Assembly: GCA_964036045.1 (NCBI GenBank)
Contig: OZ038382.1
Coordinates: 150,858,961 to 150,922,960 of the forward strand
Length of the DNA stretch: 64,000 nucleotides
Origin: Eutreptiella sp. 'Long Island Sound 2002'
Lineage: Eukaryota > Euglenozoa > Euglenophyceae > Eutreptiales > Eutreptiaceae
Direction: 5' to 3'
In this document: piece by piece, positions 1 through 10,376 of the stretch
How positions within the stretch are numbered: the stretch's first letter is position 1
How the letters are laid out: each line of letters starts with the position of its first letter
Program-made: the position numbers and the translations under genes
Notes under the pieces: generated by a model
Told to the model about the DNA's origin: nothing
The model's database searches: none
What the model saw: only the letters and a program-made list of their open reading frames with translations

Positions 1-35
1 CAGGCCATGGGCCATAGGTTCTGGGTACCGCTTCA
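1..35 (-). repeat. Element A 3' LTR, first 35 bases (cut by window edge)
   Basis: Read on the minus strand this begins TGAAGCGGTACCCAGAACC and is identical over all 35 visible bases to the start of the A 5' LTR at 36879-36913. It directly follows a polypurine tract, as expected for the 3' LTR start. Confidence 0.85.
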
Positions 36-46
36 CCCCCCTCCTT
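36..46 (-). promoter_or_regulatory. Polypurine tract of element A
   Basis: Minus-strand AAGGAGGGGGG immediately before the LTR's TG. The same tract is at 18238-18248 in B. It is the expected primer for plus-strand DNA synthesis. Confidence 0.8.
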
Positions 47-1523
47 AGAGCAAACCCTGGGGGGCGCTCGATAACACCCAAGCATGGCAGCGGGTACCCA
101 GGATCATCCCCTGAAGGGGGGGGGTGTCACATCCTCACTTCAGGCCGATTTGCGGGTTAGGTTACCCAGTACAATCCCACAGTAAGACGGGTACGGTGCT
201 GTGGCTGTTAGTAACTGCAAGTATAGTATCAAGTATCAAGTCCCGGGTCCTGGCGGCGATGGTTCGACATCCAAAGGACCCGTTAACTCATACCAGGCGC
301 ACCAGGTGCCGGCTGCGACGGTCACTACGACAGTGGCAGTGGCATACACGGCCAACATAGGTGCCACACGACGACCGAGGTGGTCCCACAGGTCGAAAGC
401 GACCACAAAGATCCATCAGGCTACCCCAGGCTTCCCAAGGCCGCAGTCTGGGGGAGAGTCCCCACGGGTCCTTCCTCGGGCGCACCATGTCCATTTCCAC
501 GACGCAAGTCCAGAGTGGTAAAGCCGAACGAGCTCCTCCATAAGGGATCGGGCATCAAGGCCGTCTCCTCCATCGCCCCATTACCATGAAGGCCATGCAT
601 GAGGGAGTCCTCATGCAGTCTGGGCGGAGGCGTTGACTCCTCAAACCACCAGTTTCCCAGGCAGACTGACCGAGGTCAGGACACCGGAGGTCGCCACCCG
701 ACTGCAAGTGCGTCTGCGAGTCGGTAGGCTCACACTGGGACTGACAGTGGCGGACCGCTGGGAGTGTAGTCACGCAACTGGGCTTCCCGCCTGGCGCCAT
801 CAGGATCTCAGCACATCACCGCCACTAGGGCAGACGGTATCACGGGCACTCAAACAGAAGAATCTGTACTTAGGTACTGGTCCAGGCTGGACCTTATGTA
901 AGAGCATGTACACGGCGACGCAGGCCGCCTTTCTATTCCAATTTTTGTCCCTTCGGGGGGGAAAACAGTCCATATCCCGGCGATGGGCTGACAACACTTA
1001 ACATACAGATGCACATATCCTGGGGAACAGAAAAATAAGCAATAAGCGGGGTAATAGGCGCGTAAACACACTCTGGATAGAGCGCCAAACCACGCCCCGG
1101 TTAGGATAAGGCATATGCAGGAGGGTGGACAGGAAAATGCCTGAGTTCAGGCCATATATAGTCTGCAGACACACGTAGACTGGTCTGGATTTCGCAAGTG
1201 CCATGGGACCAGACCACACACCCAAAAATCGCGATGCCGATGAAAGCGGCATCCGTTGCGCAACGTCGTATGGGCTGCAAGGCCCTAAGAGCTCAAGAAA
1301 AGTCAAGGTCAGTCGCCCTGCCTCGTTTCCCAAGGATTTAGCAGGCGGGGAGTGACGAATAGGAGTGGAAGAGAGGGGCCATCCTCCCCTGGATTCAGCA
1401 GGGGGGGTATATGGCCACTCTGATGGCAGCTCACTGGAAGATGGAAGAGAGCAAGCAAGTGAGGGACGATCCGTCGACCAAACAAGTGCTCAAAATGCAT
1501 CAGGGGAGAGCTCAGGGCGGGGA
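47..1523 (-). other. Element A 3' untranslated region
   Basis: About 1.5 kb between the end of pol and the polypurine tract. It is homologous along its length to 16755-18237 of B in opposite orientation. The open frames in it are short and not shared as proteins between the two copies, so no gene is called. Confidence 0.7.
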
Positions 1524-2700
1524 TCAGGCGCCCCTGGCTGCAATCGCCCGGGTGAGTGCTGCCAAGTCCGAGACATGGATCTTGGTCTTGTGCTTGCAGA
1601 TGTAGTCCATGAAGGGGGTGTTAATCCGCGGCACGAACGAGGAGACGGGTTCCCAGGTGTCGTGGGACGGCCCATAGCCTCGCCAACGAACCTTGAACTC
1701 CAGGCCTCCGGGTGCCGAGGCGTTCGGACGCTGGGCCAGGATCTGCTCGACGGTATAGTCGTCCTGCTCAGCATAGTCGTCGTCCGAATCAGCCTCATGT
1801 GCGGCATAGTCCAGGGACACATGTTGGCCACGGAGGTGGGGTTCCCGCACACGGAGTTGACTCTCGTGGCGCTCCTGGAACTGTCCGTGGCCCACCTTGA
1901 TGCGGTAGGTGTCCTCACCGATCCTGCGGACCACCACTCCGGGTGGGAAACAGGTTTTTGTGCGGTGGGTGCCCATAGGGCGGGGTCTGATCACCCACAC
2001 CGGGTCTCCCACCCTGAACTTTTGCGCTGTCGAGCTCGAGGCGGACTTCTGACGCTCAGCATGCTCCTTCTCGAGCTGCTGGCGGATGTCCCGCGCTCTT
2101 GGCTCTTGCCGCGCAAAGAATTCCTTGGCGTCCATGGCCATACCATCACCAGACAAGGGAAGTCCCCGACCAAGGGGGTCCCTGCCGAACAGAATCTGGT
2201 GAGGGGACAAACCACCCGGAGTGGGGGTGTCATGATGGGCCTTCAGAGCGGGCCACATCTCCTCAAACCAGTTCCGACGTGGAGTGGTGATGTGAATCTT
2301 GCGCAGCTTCTCGAACAGCTGCCTTCCAGCCACTTCAGCCCGGCCATTGGACCGGCTGAGATAAGCGACGCTCTTGGCATGACGTATTCCCATGAGGGAA
2401 CACATGGCCTTGAACCAGCCACCAGTAAACTGGGGCCCTCGGTCACTGCAAATGGTGCGGGGGATGTCAAAGACGATCAGCCATTGACGAATCATCATGA
2501 CTGCCACTTCCTTGGCAAGCAACCCCCTTTTGCGTGCCGGAACGGCTACTACGTAGCCGCTGTGGCGATCCACACAAAGGACCACACAGTCAAAGGTCTC
2601 CTTGCCTATGTGAGCTTCGGGCATGGAGAAGACGTCCATGGCCACGCTCTCCATGGGCTGGTCAGGCACCAGAGTCCATTGGGCTTCCCCCTTGACGTTC
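1524..2700 (-). pseudogene. pol: Element A pol, 3' part: integrase core, C-terminal module, chromodomain
   Basis: Minus-strand continuation of A's pol after the B insertion. It reads the integrase core with the first Asp in MDVF, the second Asp in SDRG and the Glu in the SNGRAEVAGR segment, so the DDE triad is present. Then come a basic C-terminal module and a chromodomain (FKVRWRGYG...DTWEP), ending with a TGA at 1524-1526. This part is still open and close to B's protein. The frame runs on past 2700 into B's LTR, but those residues are not part of A. The gene is non-functional because it is cut from its N-terminal part by an 18.5-kb insertion and that part carries stops. Confidence 0.9.
2697..2700. 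repeat. Target-site duplication of element B, left copy
   Basis: GTTC directly before B's 5' LTR; the same GTTC follows the 3' LTR at 21195-21198. The next base is T on both sides, so a 5-bp duplication cannot be excluded, but a TG...CA LTR implies 4 bp. Confidence 0.8.
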
Positions 2701-5647
2701 TGAAGCGGTACCCAGAACCCCATGGCCAGGTTACGGCACACAACCGGTATCCGGTCCACTAACCCCATGCACGGCGTGTTCCGTGCCGTGAAGCCCCGCA
2801 TCGGCAACCGATGCACCGCCAGCGGAGATTTGTGTATCAGAATATCAGGAATCAACAGGGTTTTATTTTCATATTGTTTCCGTCAATTTTTATGCTTCCG
2901 TTCCGATACTCACTGTTTTGACTGCTGGCGGTTGGTTCGCGACTTTACCGTAACCGCCAGTTTAACTGTTTATAATGGAAATTTTAACGCTATCCGTCAC
3001 GAAGGCTCCAAAGTCGCCAGGAACTGCATGGATGCTTCCGCAATTTTCATAATTAATACTCGCAACCTTAATCCGAATTTTTCAGGATGTCGAAATCGGA
3101 TTTTCGACTTCGACATCCCCGCACTTGATTTGACCTCTTTCGAGTGGACCTACGTGCTTCCGTATGCACGAATCAACTTCCCTTTTATCCTGCCCTCCAT
3201 TTGTCTTAAAGATATGGGCAAAACAAAGTTGATTCGTGAGGCCACTTGTGAAGGTCATATCTCGTGTTGCTTGCGAGTATTGACGATAAGGAAACGTGGG
3301 ATGTATTCACAATACTCCCGACGTAATTTAGGAAGCATTATATGCCTTGCGTCTCCACACGTGCGCGCTAGTGTAATGGATCATGGTCAAGAGGGTAGAG
3401 TTTGCGTTACAACTCATTGGCCATGATATTGCGTGCGTTAAGATAACTTTCGAGTGTAGCGCGCAAGTGTTGGTGTTGCATAGGAACTCTCCTTGAGTTC
3501 CTATGAGCGATTGACACAAAGTTATGCCCTTGGAGGGGCATGACATATCATGGTGGGAGCTACCTTTTTAGGCAATATGGAGTATGTGCCTTGTGTTGTG
3601 TTGCGTGCCCATTTGGCGGGTCCATTACTCCAAGCCAAGCCCGCCAATGGACCTCATATTGTGCAAGCCCCTTCTCCATACTCCCTACGGTCAATTGCAA
3701 GCCTAACCTTCGTGAAGGGAAGCTTGTGTGGTGAACCCGAAGCGATGCGTTGGGAGCAAGGTGTGTGTTTTGCAATTTTCCATATTTTCATGTGCCCACT
3801 TGGAAGGCAGCGCTCGTTACCTTTCAAAGCGCCCCAAGTGGAGCACATATGTGGGATCGAAGGTCATTGGTGTCAAGTCATTGTGTATAGAAGGATTAGT
3901 TGATTACTCAATCCAAGGCGAAGATATTATAATATATTTGTGCGCCTTTCAAGGCACCTTTGTGTGTCTTTTTGCCAATTTTGCCGTTTTTGGCTCGTCA
4001 TGATGTCAAGTGGCGACCGTGTATCTCAACGTTGCGCTCAATTGACATCATGACCCAAGTATGTTATGAGGGTACATACTTCGGTAGCCAACATATCTTG
4101 GACCCGGCGAATAACTCCTCTTAGGCTTGGCATACCGTGGCCGCCATATTGGCGATTTGGGACTATCCCAAATCATGGGCTCACTTGGCGACCCTGCCAT
4201 TCCCAATACCGGAGGAGTTGGGCGACGCCCCAAAGATATGTTGGACATATATGACTTGATACCAATCCTATGGCACACTCCGGTCCGAGTCGGGCATGTG
4301 CCTCATTTGCCCTAACCGTGAGTGTGCGCAATTTTGGCCATTTTGAGCAATTTTCTACTTTTGCTGCCCGCCGTGCCCCATGTTCTAACCTTCGTGCACG
4401 CCGGACGCATGGACCAATGGACCATATATGACATGGGTGTTATGGGTAATGGTCCCCATGGTCCACACACTACGTGGGCGAAGCGGAGCCGCCTTCGTTA
4501 AGGCGCTAGGCCAAATTGAGTATGGGCAATTTTGCCATTTTTGCATTTGTGGACCCAATTGGGATCGTCACCACGCCGAGTGGCATGGAGATCTTCCGGG
4601 GCCAAGGGCATGGGAGTCTTCGTTGGAGTCCCGGTGGATCACGTATGGAATGCCAGATCCGATCTCCAAGCCGGCGTGGAGATATACTATTGGGAGCACA
4701 CCGAATTTTGGCTCATTTCAAGCAGCCAAAATGACCCAATTTTGGGACCCCAATTTCCCCCTTCCGTGTGGTCAATTGGCGGCCCCATTTCTCTAAGCCC
4801 ATAGGGAGCCCGGACCTAAATCCAAGTTGTACACTCAGATAGAAGTCCTAGGTCCTGCCTCCTGCCCTGTGGGCCATTGGCCTTACCTTGGCCGGGCGAG
4901 CCATGCGTGGGAATGACGCCAATTTTGGTGATTTTGGCATCATGACCCCACATGACTCATCCGTGTTGCCCTGATGCCCGGACCTCAGAGGGAACCAGGT
5001 TGGGTGAGGGCTCCAGGAGGTTTGTACTCGAAGGGCATAGGGTCAGATGCCTCGTCCCTACCTCTGGCGGGTCCGGACGAGGGGTCTATTTTGGGGATTT
5101 TTGAGTTTATTTCAGTTTGGGCTGAAACAGCCCATTTTCAGCTACCAACTCCTGGGTGATAATGGCGGGGCCATATCTCTGACTCAGAGAGGAGTTGGGA
5201 CCTGCCGTTGAGGGAGCATAGGGAGCCACTGTCGGTTTACCTTGAAGCCCCTTTGTTTTTCAGGAACTCGCCTGTGGCTAGGCGGGACACCTCCCCCATT
5301 GGCAGGGTCTCAGGGTCCGGACTGAGCAGGGCATGGGTTGTGTTTGAGCCCCCGCCCCTACCAGCCACTGAGAGGGTCGGACCTGGGATTGGGATATGAG
5401 TTGGGACTGAGTGTCTATGGTCCTGTGATGCCCTTACCCCAGTCCAGTCTTAACCCCATGTGTACATATCCTGATGTGTTGCTGTACATACTTTCGTTCC
5501 CTCTTTGCAGAGTGGCAAGGATTCTGAAACGCTTTGTCACATGACACAGGCGTATTGATGCCCTTGTGAGCGTAGTGCCTTGCCTGCCTGCTCACCTGTG
5601 CGTGTCACCGCAGCGTCCCGTGGCCGGCCCCCCACGGGAACGCGTCA
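2701..5647 (+). repeat. Element B 5' LTR (2947 bp)
   Basis: Starts TGAAGCGG and ends GCGTCA, with canonical TG...CA ends. It matches 18249-21194 at a constant offset of 15548, dropping to 15547 near the end because of one 1-base indel. The likely transcript start, judged from the self-primer complement, is near 5525, which gives a long U3 of about 2.8 kb and an R+U5 of about 123 bases. A block near 2830-3600 is shared with the F leader region (58440-59200), while the last 1.1 kb is shared with the A LTR. AT-rich TATA-like sequence occurs near 3926-3940, but it is far from the inferred start. Confidence 0.95.
5525..5535 (+). promoter_or_regulatory. Self-primer sequence in 5' LTR (probable RNA 5' end)
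   Basis: TGAAACGCTTT, an exact 11-base reverse complement of the 11 bases immediately after the LTR (5648-5658). In Tf1-type self-priming the RNA's first 11 bases anneal to the primer site, so transcription would start at about 5525. The same 11-mer is in the 3' LTR at 21072-21082 and in the A LTR at 33773-33783 (minus strand). Confidence 0.7.
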
Positions 5648-5658
5648 AAAGCGTTTCA
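5648..5658 (+). promoter_or_regulatory. Primer binding site, self-priming type
   Basis: AAAGCGTTTCA begins at the first base after the LTR's CA. It has no TGG, so it does not fit a tRNA 3' CCA end. It pairs over exactly 11 bases with 5525-5535; the flanking bases do not pair. The element A equivalent at 33648-33658 is identical. Confidence 0.7.
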
Positions 5659-6171
5659 CCGCCGCGGGGTTACCCAGCCCTCGCGTGCCACTCGGGGCCA
5701 CCAACCCCGAGCAGCGCGTCGCAGCAGCGCGGCGCAGCTCGCAGCTCTCAGCGCAGCGCAGCGTCTCGCAGCGCAGCGCAGCAGCTCGCAGCGCCACTCA
5801 GCGACAGCGCCGAGTTCGTCACGGAGCCAGCAGCGCCGTCCAGAGCTTCGCCCTGACCGCGCAGCAGCCGTGAAAGAGGTGCACAGACCAGGACTCCTGC
5901 ATCAGCCCCATCGGCCGACCCGGAGTCCCATCGGCCGACCAGCAAGGCCGCGTCAACCACCTCCACAACCACCGGCTGACCAGCACCAGCCGCACGCCCA
6001 ATCCAGTGCTACAGCACCCTCCTCAACAACCACAACCAGTTCGTTGAGTTGAAAGAGTGCACGTCAAGGACCTCAAGATCATCTACGCCCCACCCCCATG
6101 CAGCACGCCTGCTGCATGGGTTGGTTTGGGACCAGCATTACCGCCACAGCCACCCCCAGTGCGAAGGCGGC
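5659..6171 (+). other. Element B leader between primer site and gag
   Basis: Untranslated leader. About 5700-5870 is a GCAGC/GCAGCTC-rich low-complexity stretch that is largely absent from the A leader (33299-33647), so it has expanded in B or contracted in A. No gene is supported. Confidence 0.6.
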
Positions 6172-9100
6172 ATGCCCAGGAGCTTCGAGCTCCGCACGGA
6201 CATCGCCCCCGACCGCCTGCAGGCCGTGGAGGACTGGCTGCGGGCGGAAGGGTACGAGTACCGCCACCAGCAGAGGCGCTCGAGGGCGTGGACCCGGCCG
6301 GACAGGCCCGGGGAAGGGCTGCGCCCCGACGGGATTGAGGAGGACGAGGAGCCCAACGTGTACCCGTCGGGCGCCTCGATCAACGTCTCCCTGTGGGACG
6401 TGATCGAGAGGAAGTTCCCGGAACCGGGGAGCGAGCGCAGGCTGCAGGGCAGCAGCAGCGCGTCTCCGGGGACGGAGAAGCGGTCCGCCGGGGACAGGAA
6501 GAGGGACCGGAAGTGGCGGGAGTACCAGGAGTCCCTGGCCGCCGAAGCCGCCCAAGGCGCCAAGGGCGGAACCCCAGCCCCCAGTCCCCAACGGCCCAAT
6601 GGTGGACACCACCCCGGCTCCACCACCCTTGGCGACTACATCCAAGTCGCCAAGCAGACCCAGGCCAAGCCCCGTCCGCTGCTCCTGAGGGCCCGGCAAG
6701 CCCCAGCAGGCCCCAGCAGCGACGTGGAGTCGGCCCACCGCGGGAGGATGCCGGCCGACCAGGCCAGCTCCAGCAGCAGCGTCGCTCCCGAAAGGGACGT
6801 GGCGCTCGCCTGTGAGCGCGCCTGTGGGGTGCCCTGCAACCGTCGGGTTGCCGGCAACGGGCCCGGCAGTACAGCGCTGCCGTGGAGGGCGCCACCGGCA
6901 TCGCCCAGGAGGAGGCTGCGCAGTGGGCGCATGGCATGGCCATCCACGCCCAGACCGTGGCGGCCATTGCGGCCGGACTCACGGCCGTAGCCGCCCATAG
7001 TGCAGCAACTGCCCAGGTCAACGGTGAGTTGGCGGCAGTCGACGAGGAAGCCCGCCTGACGCAGGAGGCCATTGCCTGCAAGGAGGCCGAGGTGAAGGCG
7101 CTGGAAGAGGCGCTTGCCCAAGGGAGGGCAAAGAAGGAGGCGGAGGAAAGGGCCCACGCCGAAGCGACGGCTAAGGCCCGGGAGGATGCCGCCAAGAAGG
7201 AAGCCATCGAGGCCGCGCGACGGAAGGTCGCTGAGGAGAAGGCCAAGACGGAGGCGGAGCTGGCGGCGTTGGAGGCGCAGAAGGCGCAGCTGCTGCAGGC
7301 CCGGGAAGCCGAGGCGGCTCGTGCTCGGGAAGAGGCCGAAGCGCGAGCTGCCGCAGCCACCGCCGCCGCAATGGAGGAGGCAGACGCCAAACTCCGCCAC
7401 GAGACTCCCCCGGGAGGATCGCGAGTGGAGACCCTTCGAAGGCTTTTCGAAGGGGACGCCTCCTCCAGGATGAAGCTGGATGAGGCGGACACTGGCAGCA
7501 GTGGGAGCGGTAGCACCACCGCCCGTCGACGGAGGAAGGGCAAGGGGAAGACCCCCGAGAGGCCGCGGAGGCCAGCGGGTGGGCACCCCCACGACAGTGA
7601 CCCCTCCTTCACCGCCAGTGACGGGGATGAACGAGGCCGTCGACATCGCCAAGTGGTGGCTTGGACGGGCGGAGGTGGCGGAGACGTCCCCATGGAAGGT
7701 GAGGATGAGGATCCCCCTCCTCCCTACCGGAGCTCCGAGTCCTCCGTGACCGAGACGCCCAGGTGGGGCGACATGGACGAGGATGACGACATGGAGTTCG
7801 GCATCACGAGGAAGCGCCCATCCTCGGACCCACCGAGGCGACCCGGCGGAGACCCACCGGGACCCCCTGGCGGAGGACCTTCAGGACCCCCTGGAGGTCG
7901 CCCACCAAGTGGACCCCCTGGAGGCGGACCACCGGGCGGGGGAGGACCCCCTGGACCGGGCGGACCCGGCGGAGGCCCTCCTGGAGGACCCCCTGGGGAC
8001 CCCGACGACCCACCAGGGAACGGCGGCCCGGACACCACCTGGCGGTGGATTGTCTACCTCCGCAGGAGGGTCTTTGCCCTCGAGTGTGAGGTAGACACGG
8101 GCAAGGTCGAGATGGCTCGCATCTCCACGGTCGCCGCGCGCGCGCAGAAGGACCTGGACATCGCCAGGGCCGAGACCAAGTCGCTGACCAACGTCGTCAG
8201 CGGCCTGCAGGAGAGACTGGATGCGCTGGAAGCCCGTGGGAGAGTCGGCAGCGACCACCCACCCCTGGAGTCAGGCTCGTCGGACGACTGCTGGGGACCC
8301 GGACCAGGTCCAGGCAGACCCCACGCCCCCGGCGGAGCCCCCAGGAGTCGCCCCAGCGCCAGTGCCCCCTCTCTCTCCGCCCCCTCTCACCACAGCGCGG
8401 GCCGCCGCAACGAGCGCGTGCCGCCCGGCAGTGGCAGTGAGGAATGGCGCGATGAGTGGCTCAGCGCGGACTACCACAACCGCCGTGCCCCACCGCGGAC
8501 GCCTGTACGCCCCCGACGCCCGGCACCAGCCCCGGCGCCAATCCCCAGGGCTGGAGGACGTTATGGTGGACTCAGGGATGAGGTCCCCAGAGGAGACGTG
8601 GAGTGGGATGTCGGCGAAGGTGAGGACCTGGACCTGGACCTGGACCTGGAGGAGTTCGACATCAGCCCGCCGCGTGGTGTACGACGGGAGGCCGCTGAAC
8701 GCAGCCGCCGGCGCCGTGATGAGGATGCGTACATGGATGCAGTACGGCGTGAACATTTTGGTTCAGCGTACGTGGAGGAACCGCGGCGTAGCCACAGAGA
8801 CTCCATGGAGGAGATGGACGTGGCGGCCGTGGGGGTCCGTGGGCGAGGCCGATGGGAACCTCGGTCAACCTCGCGGCCGGCGTTCATGGTCTCTAAGGCC
8901 GCGGACGCAGCCGTTTAGGAAGACTTGAAGGACATCAAGCCCCCCATGTACGATGGCAACCCCCTCAACCTCGACCGCTTCTTGGAGAAGCTGGACGATT
9001 GGGGGCTGACCGTCACTGAAGACCTGCCTCCCGCTGATGCGGAGAAGTATGTCTTCAAACGGTTCAGGTACCGCCTGCCGGAGGTGCTCGGCGAGCTATA

Positions 9101-10376
9101 CTTCGTGGCGACCAAGGAGGGGAAAATCAAGACCCTCAAGGACGCCAAGAAGTGGCTCAACGAGCAGGAGCGGGTGGACGCTCCGCAGGTGGCTGCCAAG
9201 CGCTGGAAGTCCATCAAGCTTGAGCATGATGGACGGGAGATCCGCCTACGGGACTGGCGTGACTTCCGAGGGAAATACACCCTCTTCCGCCGCAATGTGG
9301 AGGATTGGAACGAGGGTGACGAGCAGGCTCGCCTGCTCTCCATGCTGCCGGAAGCATGGATCAAGAGGGTCACCAAGGAGGAATCCAAGAGGGCCAAGTC
9401 CAACCACACGGTCAAGATGATGCTCCCCAAGGAGTATCATACGAACGTGGTGAGTTGGGCGAAGAAGAACGTGGCCCGGGATGTCAAACGGCACTCCCTG
9501 CGGAACGCTCTTCTCATCACCGTCTCGGGCGATCGCGAGAAGACCGCGATTTGGCGCCTTGACGACTGTGAGCTGAGCGGCCAGACCATCCGTCTGCAGC
9601 CCATCCCGGCGCGGATGAGCTGCGACGAGATCCTGGAGTGGGTTGGCGAGGAGGTACTCAAGGAGTACCGAAACCTCCACCATACCCGCGGGTTGAGGCC
9701 CGGCGACCGCGACGTCAACTACGTTGGCGAGGGACCTGGCGGGGAAGACGCCATGGACCCAGCGGGAGCCGGCGGCGATGAGACTCTCGTCGACGATGAC
9801 GACGACGATGAGCCCGCCGAGGTGGCCGTCTGTGCCTTCGTGGCCAGGAACCTGAGCGCGGGGAGCAAGCCGGGAAACTGGAAGCCCCTGCAGCAGGGTT
9901 GGAGGAAGCAGGAGAAGAGGGACCCTCGCCGCATTGGCGACCCTCCGCTGTCCTTTGGGGAGTTCATACGAGCTCACCCGCAGGGCTGTTTCGTGTGTTA
10001 TGGGAGGAAGAAAGGCTTCAACCATGACCACCGAACATGCCCCGTCCACAAGGCCGACACGGAGGCTTACAAGAAGGCGCACGGGTCGAAGAAGCGTGCG
10101 CCCGCGGGTATCCGGGAAGCCAAGATGGAGGTGGACAAGGACGAGCTGGCCAAGCTGATGTCGTCGGTGGGGACCGAGTTGGCCAAGGAGATCCAGGAGA
10201 TCAAGCGGAACTGGGTCCCCAGGTCGGACAACAAGAACAAGGAGAACAACCAGAATGACCAGAACAAGGACAAGGACAAGAAGGGTAAAGGAGGAGGTAA
10301 AGGGGGAAGAAAGAAGGGCGTCAACGACGTTGAGGCCGAGGAGAACACCCCCTCTTCCACAACCGACGCCCCCTAG
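6172..10376 (+). pseudogene. gag: Element B gag (frameshifted, one internal stop)
   Basis: Structural capsid/nucleocapsid protein. I place the start at ATG 6172 (MPRSFELR) because the same ATG is kept in A at 33298, whereas upstream in-frame codons are not. Order: an N-terminal globular region; a long Ala/Glu/Lys-rich predicted coiled coil (about 6990-7370); an extreme Gly/Pro collagen-like stretch (about 7850-8035); a short DLDLDL acid run (about 8620-8655); the capsid domain (about 8940-9470); an Asp-rich linker; a CX2CX8HX4C zinc knuckle (9987-10040); and a Lys/Asn-rich tail. One C is missing near 6850 relative to A (GTTGCCGG versus GTTGCCCGG), shifting frame. TAG 8916-8918 replaces a Trp codon. 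The terminal TAG 10374-10376 is the conserved gag-pol stop. The capsid and knuckle part from 8925 is open. Confidence 0.85.
10374..10376 (+). promoter_or_regulatory. Conserved in-frame gag/pol TAG, candidate readthrough stop (B)
   Basis: TAG followed by CGG AGC, with gag and pol in the same frame on either side. The same arrangement is found in A, C and F. The pol frame has no ATG before the protease Asp-Thr-Gly motif. Short complementary runs downstream (CCTGC 10384-10388 with GCAGG 10415-10419) could form a weak stem 7 bases after the stop, also present in A. Confidence 0.6.

Noticed and set aside
1365-2762. A 465-codon plus-strand open frame opposite element A integrase
   Set aside because: It is the antisense shadow of the integrase/chromodomain coding strand, which has catalytic motifs; the equivalent antisense frame in B is broken.
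5700-5870. GCAGC-rich direct repeats considered as a CRISPR-like or regulatory array
   Set aside because: Irregular low-complexity units without spacers, in a retrotransposon leader of a eukaryote.
6079-7693. Minus-strand frames of 219-437 codons opposite B gag
   Set aside because: GC-rich antisense shadows of the gag coding strand; low-complexity Ser/Ala/Gly sequence.
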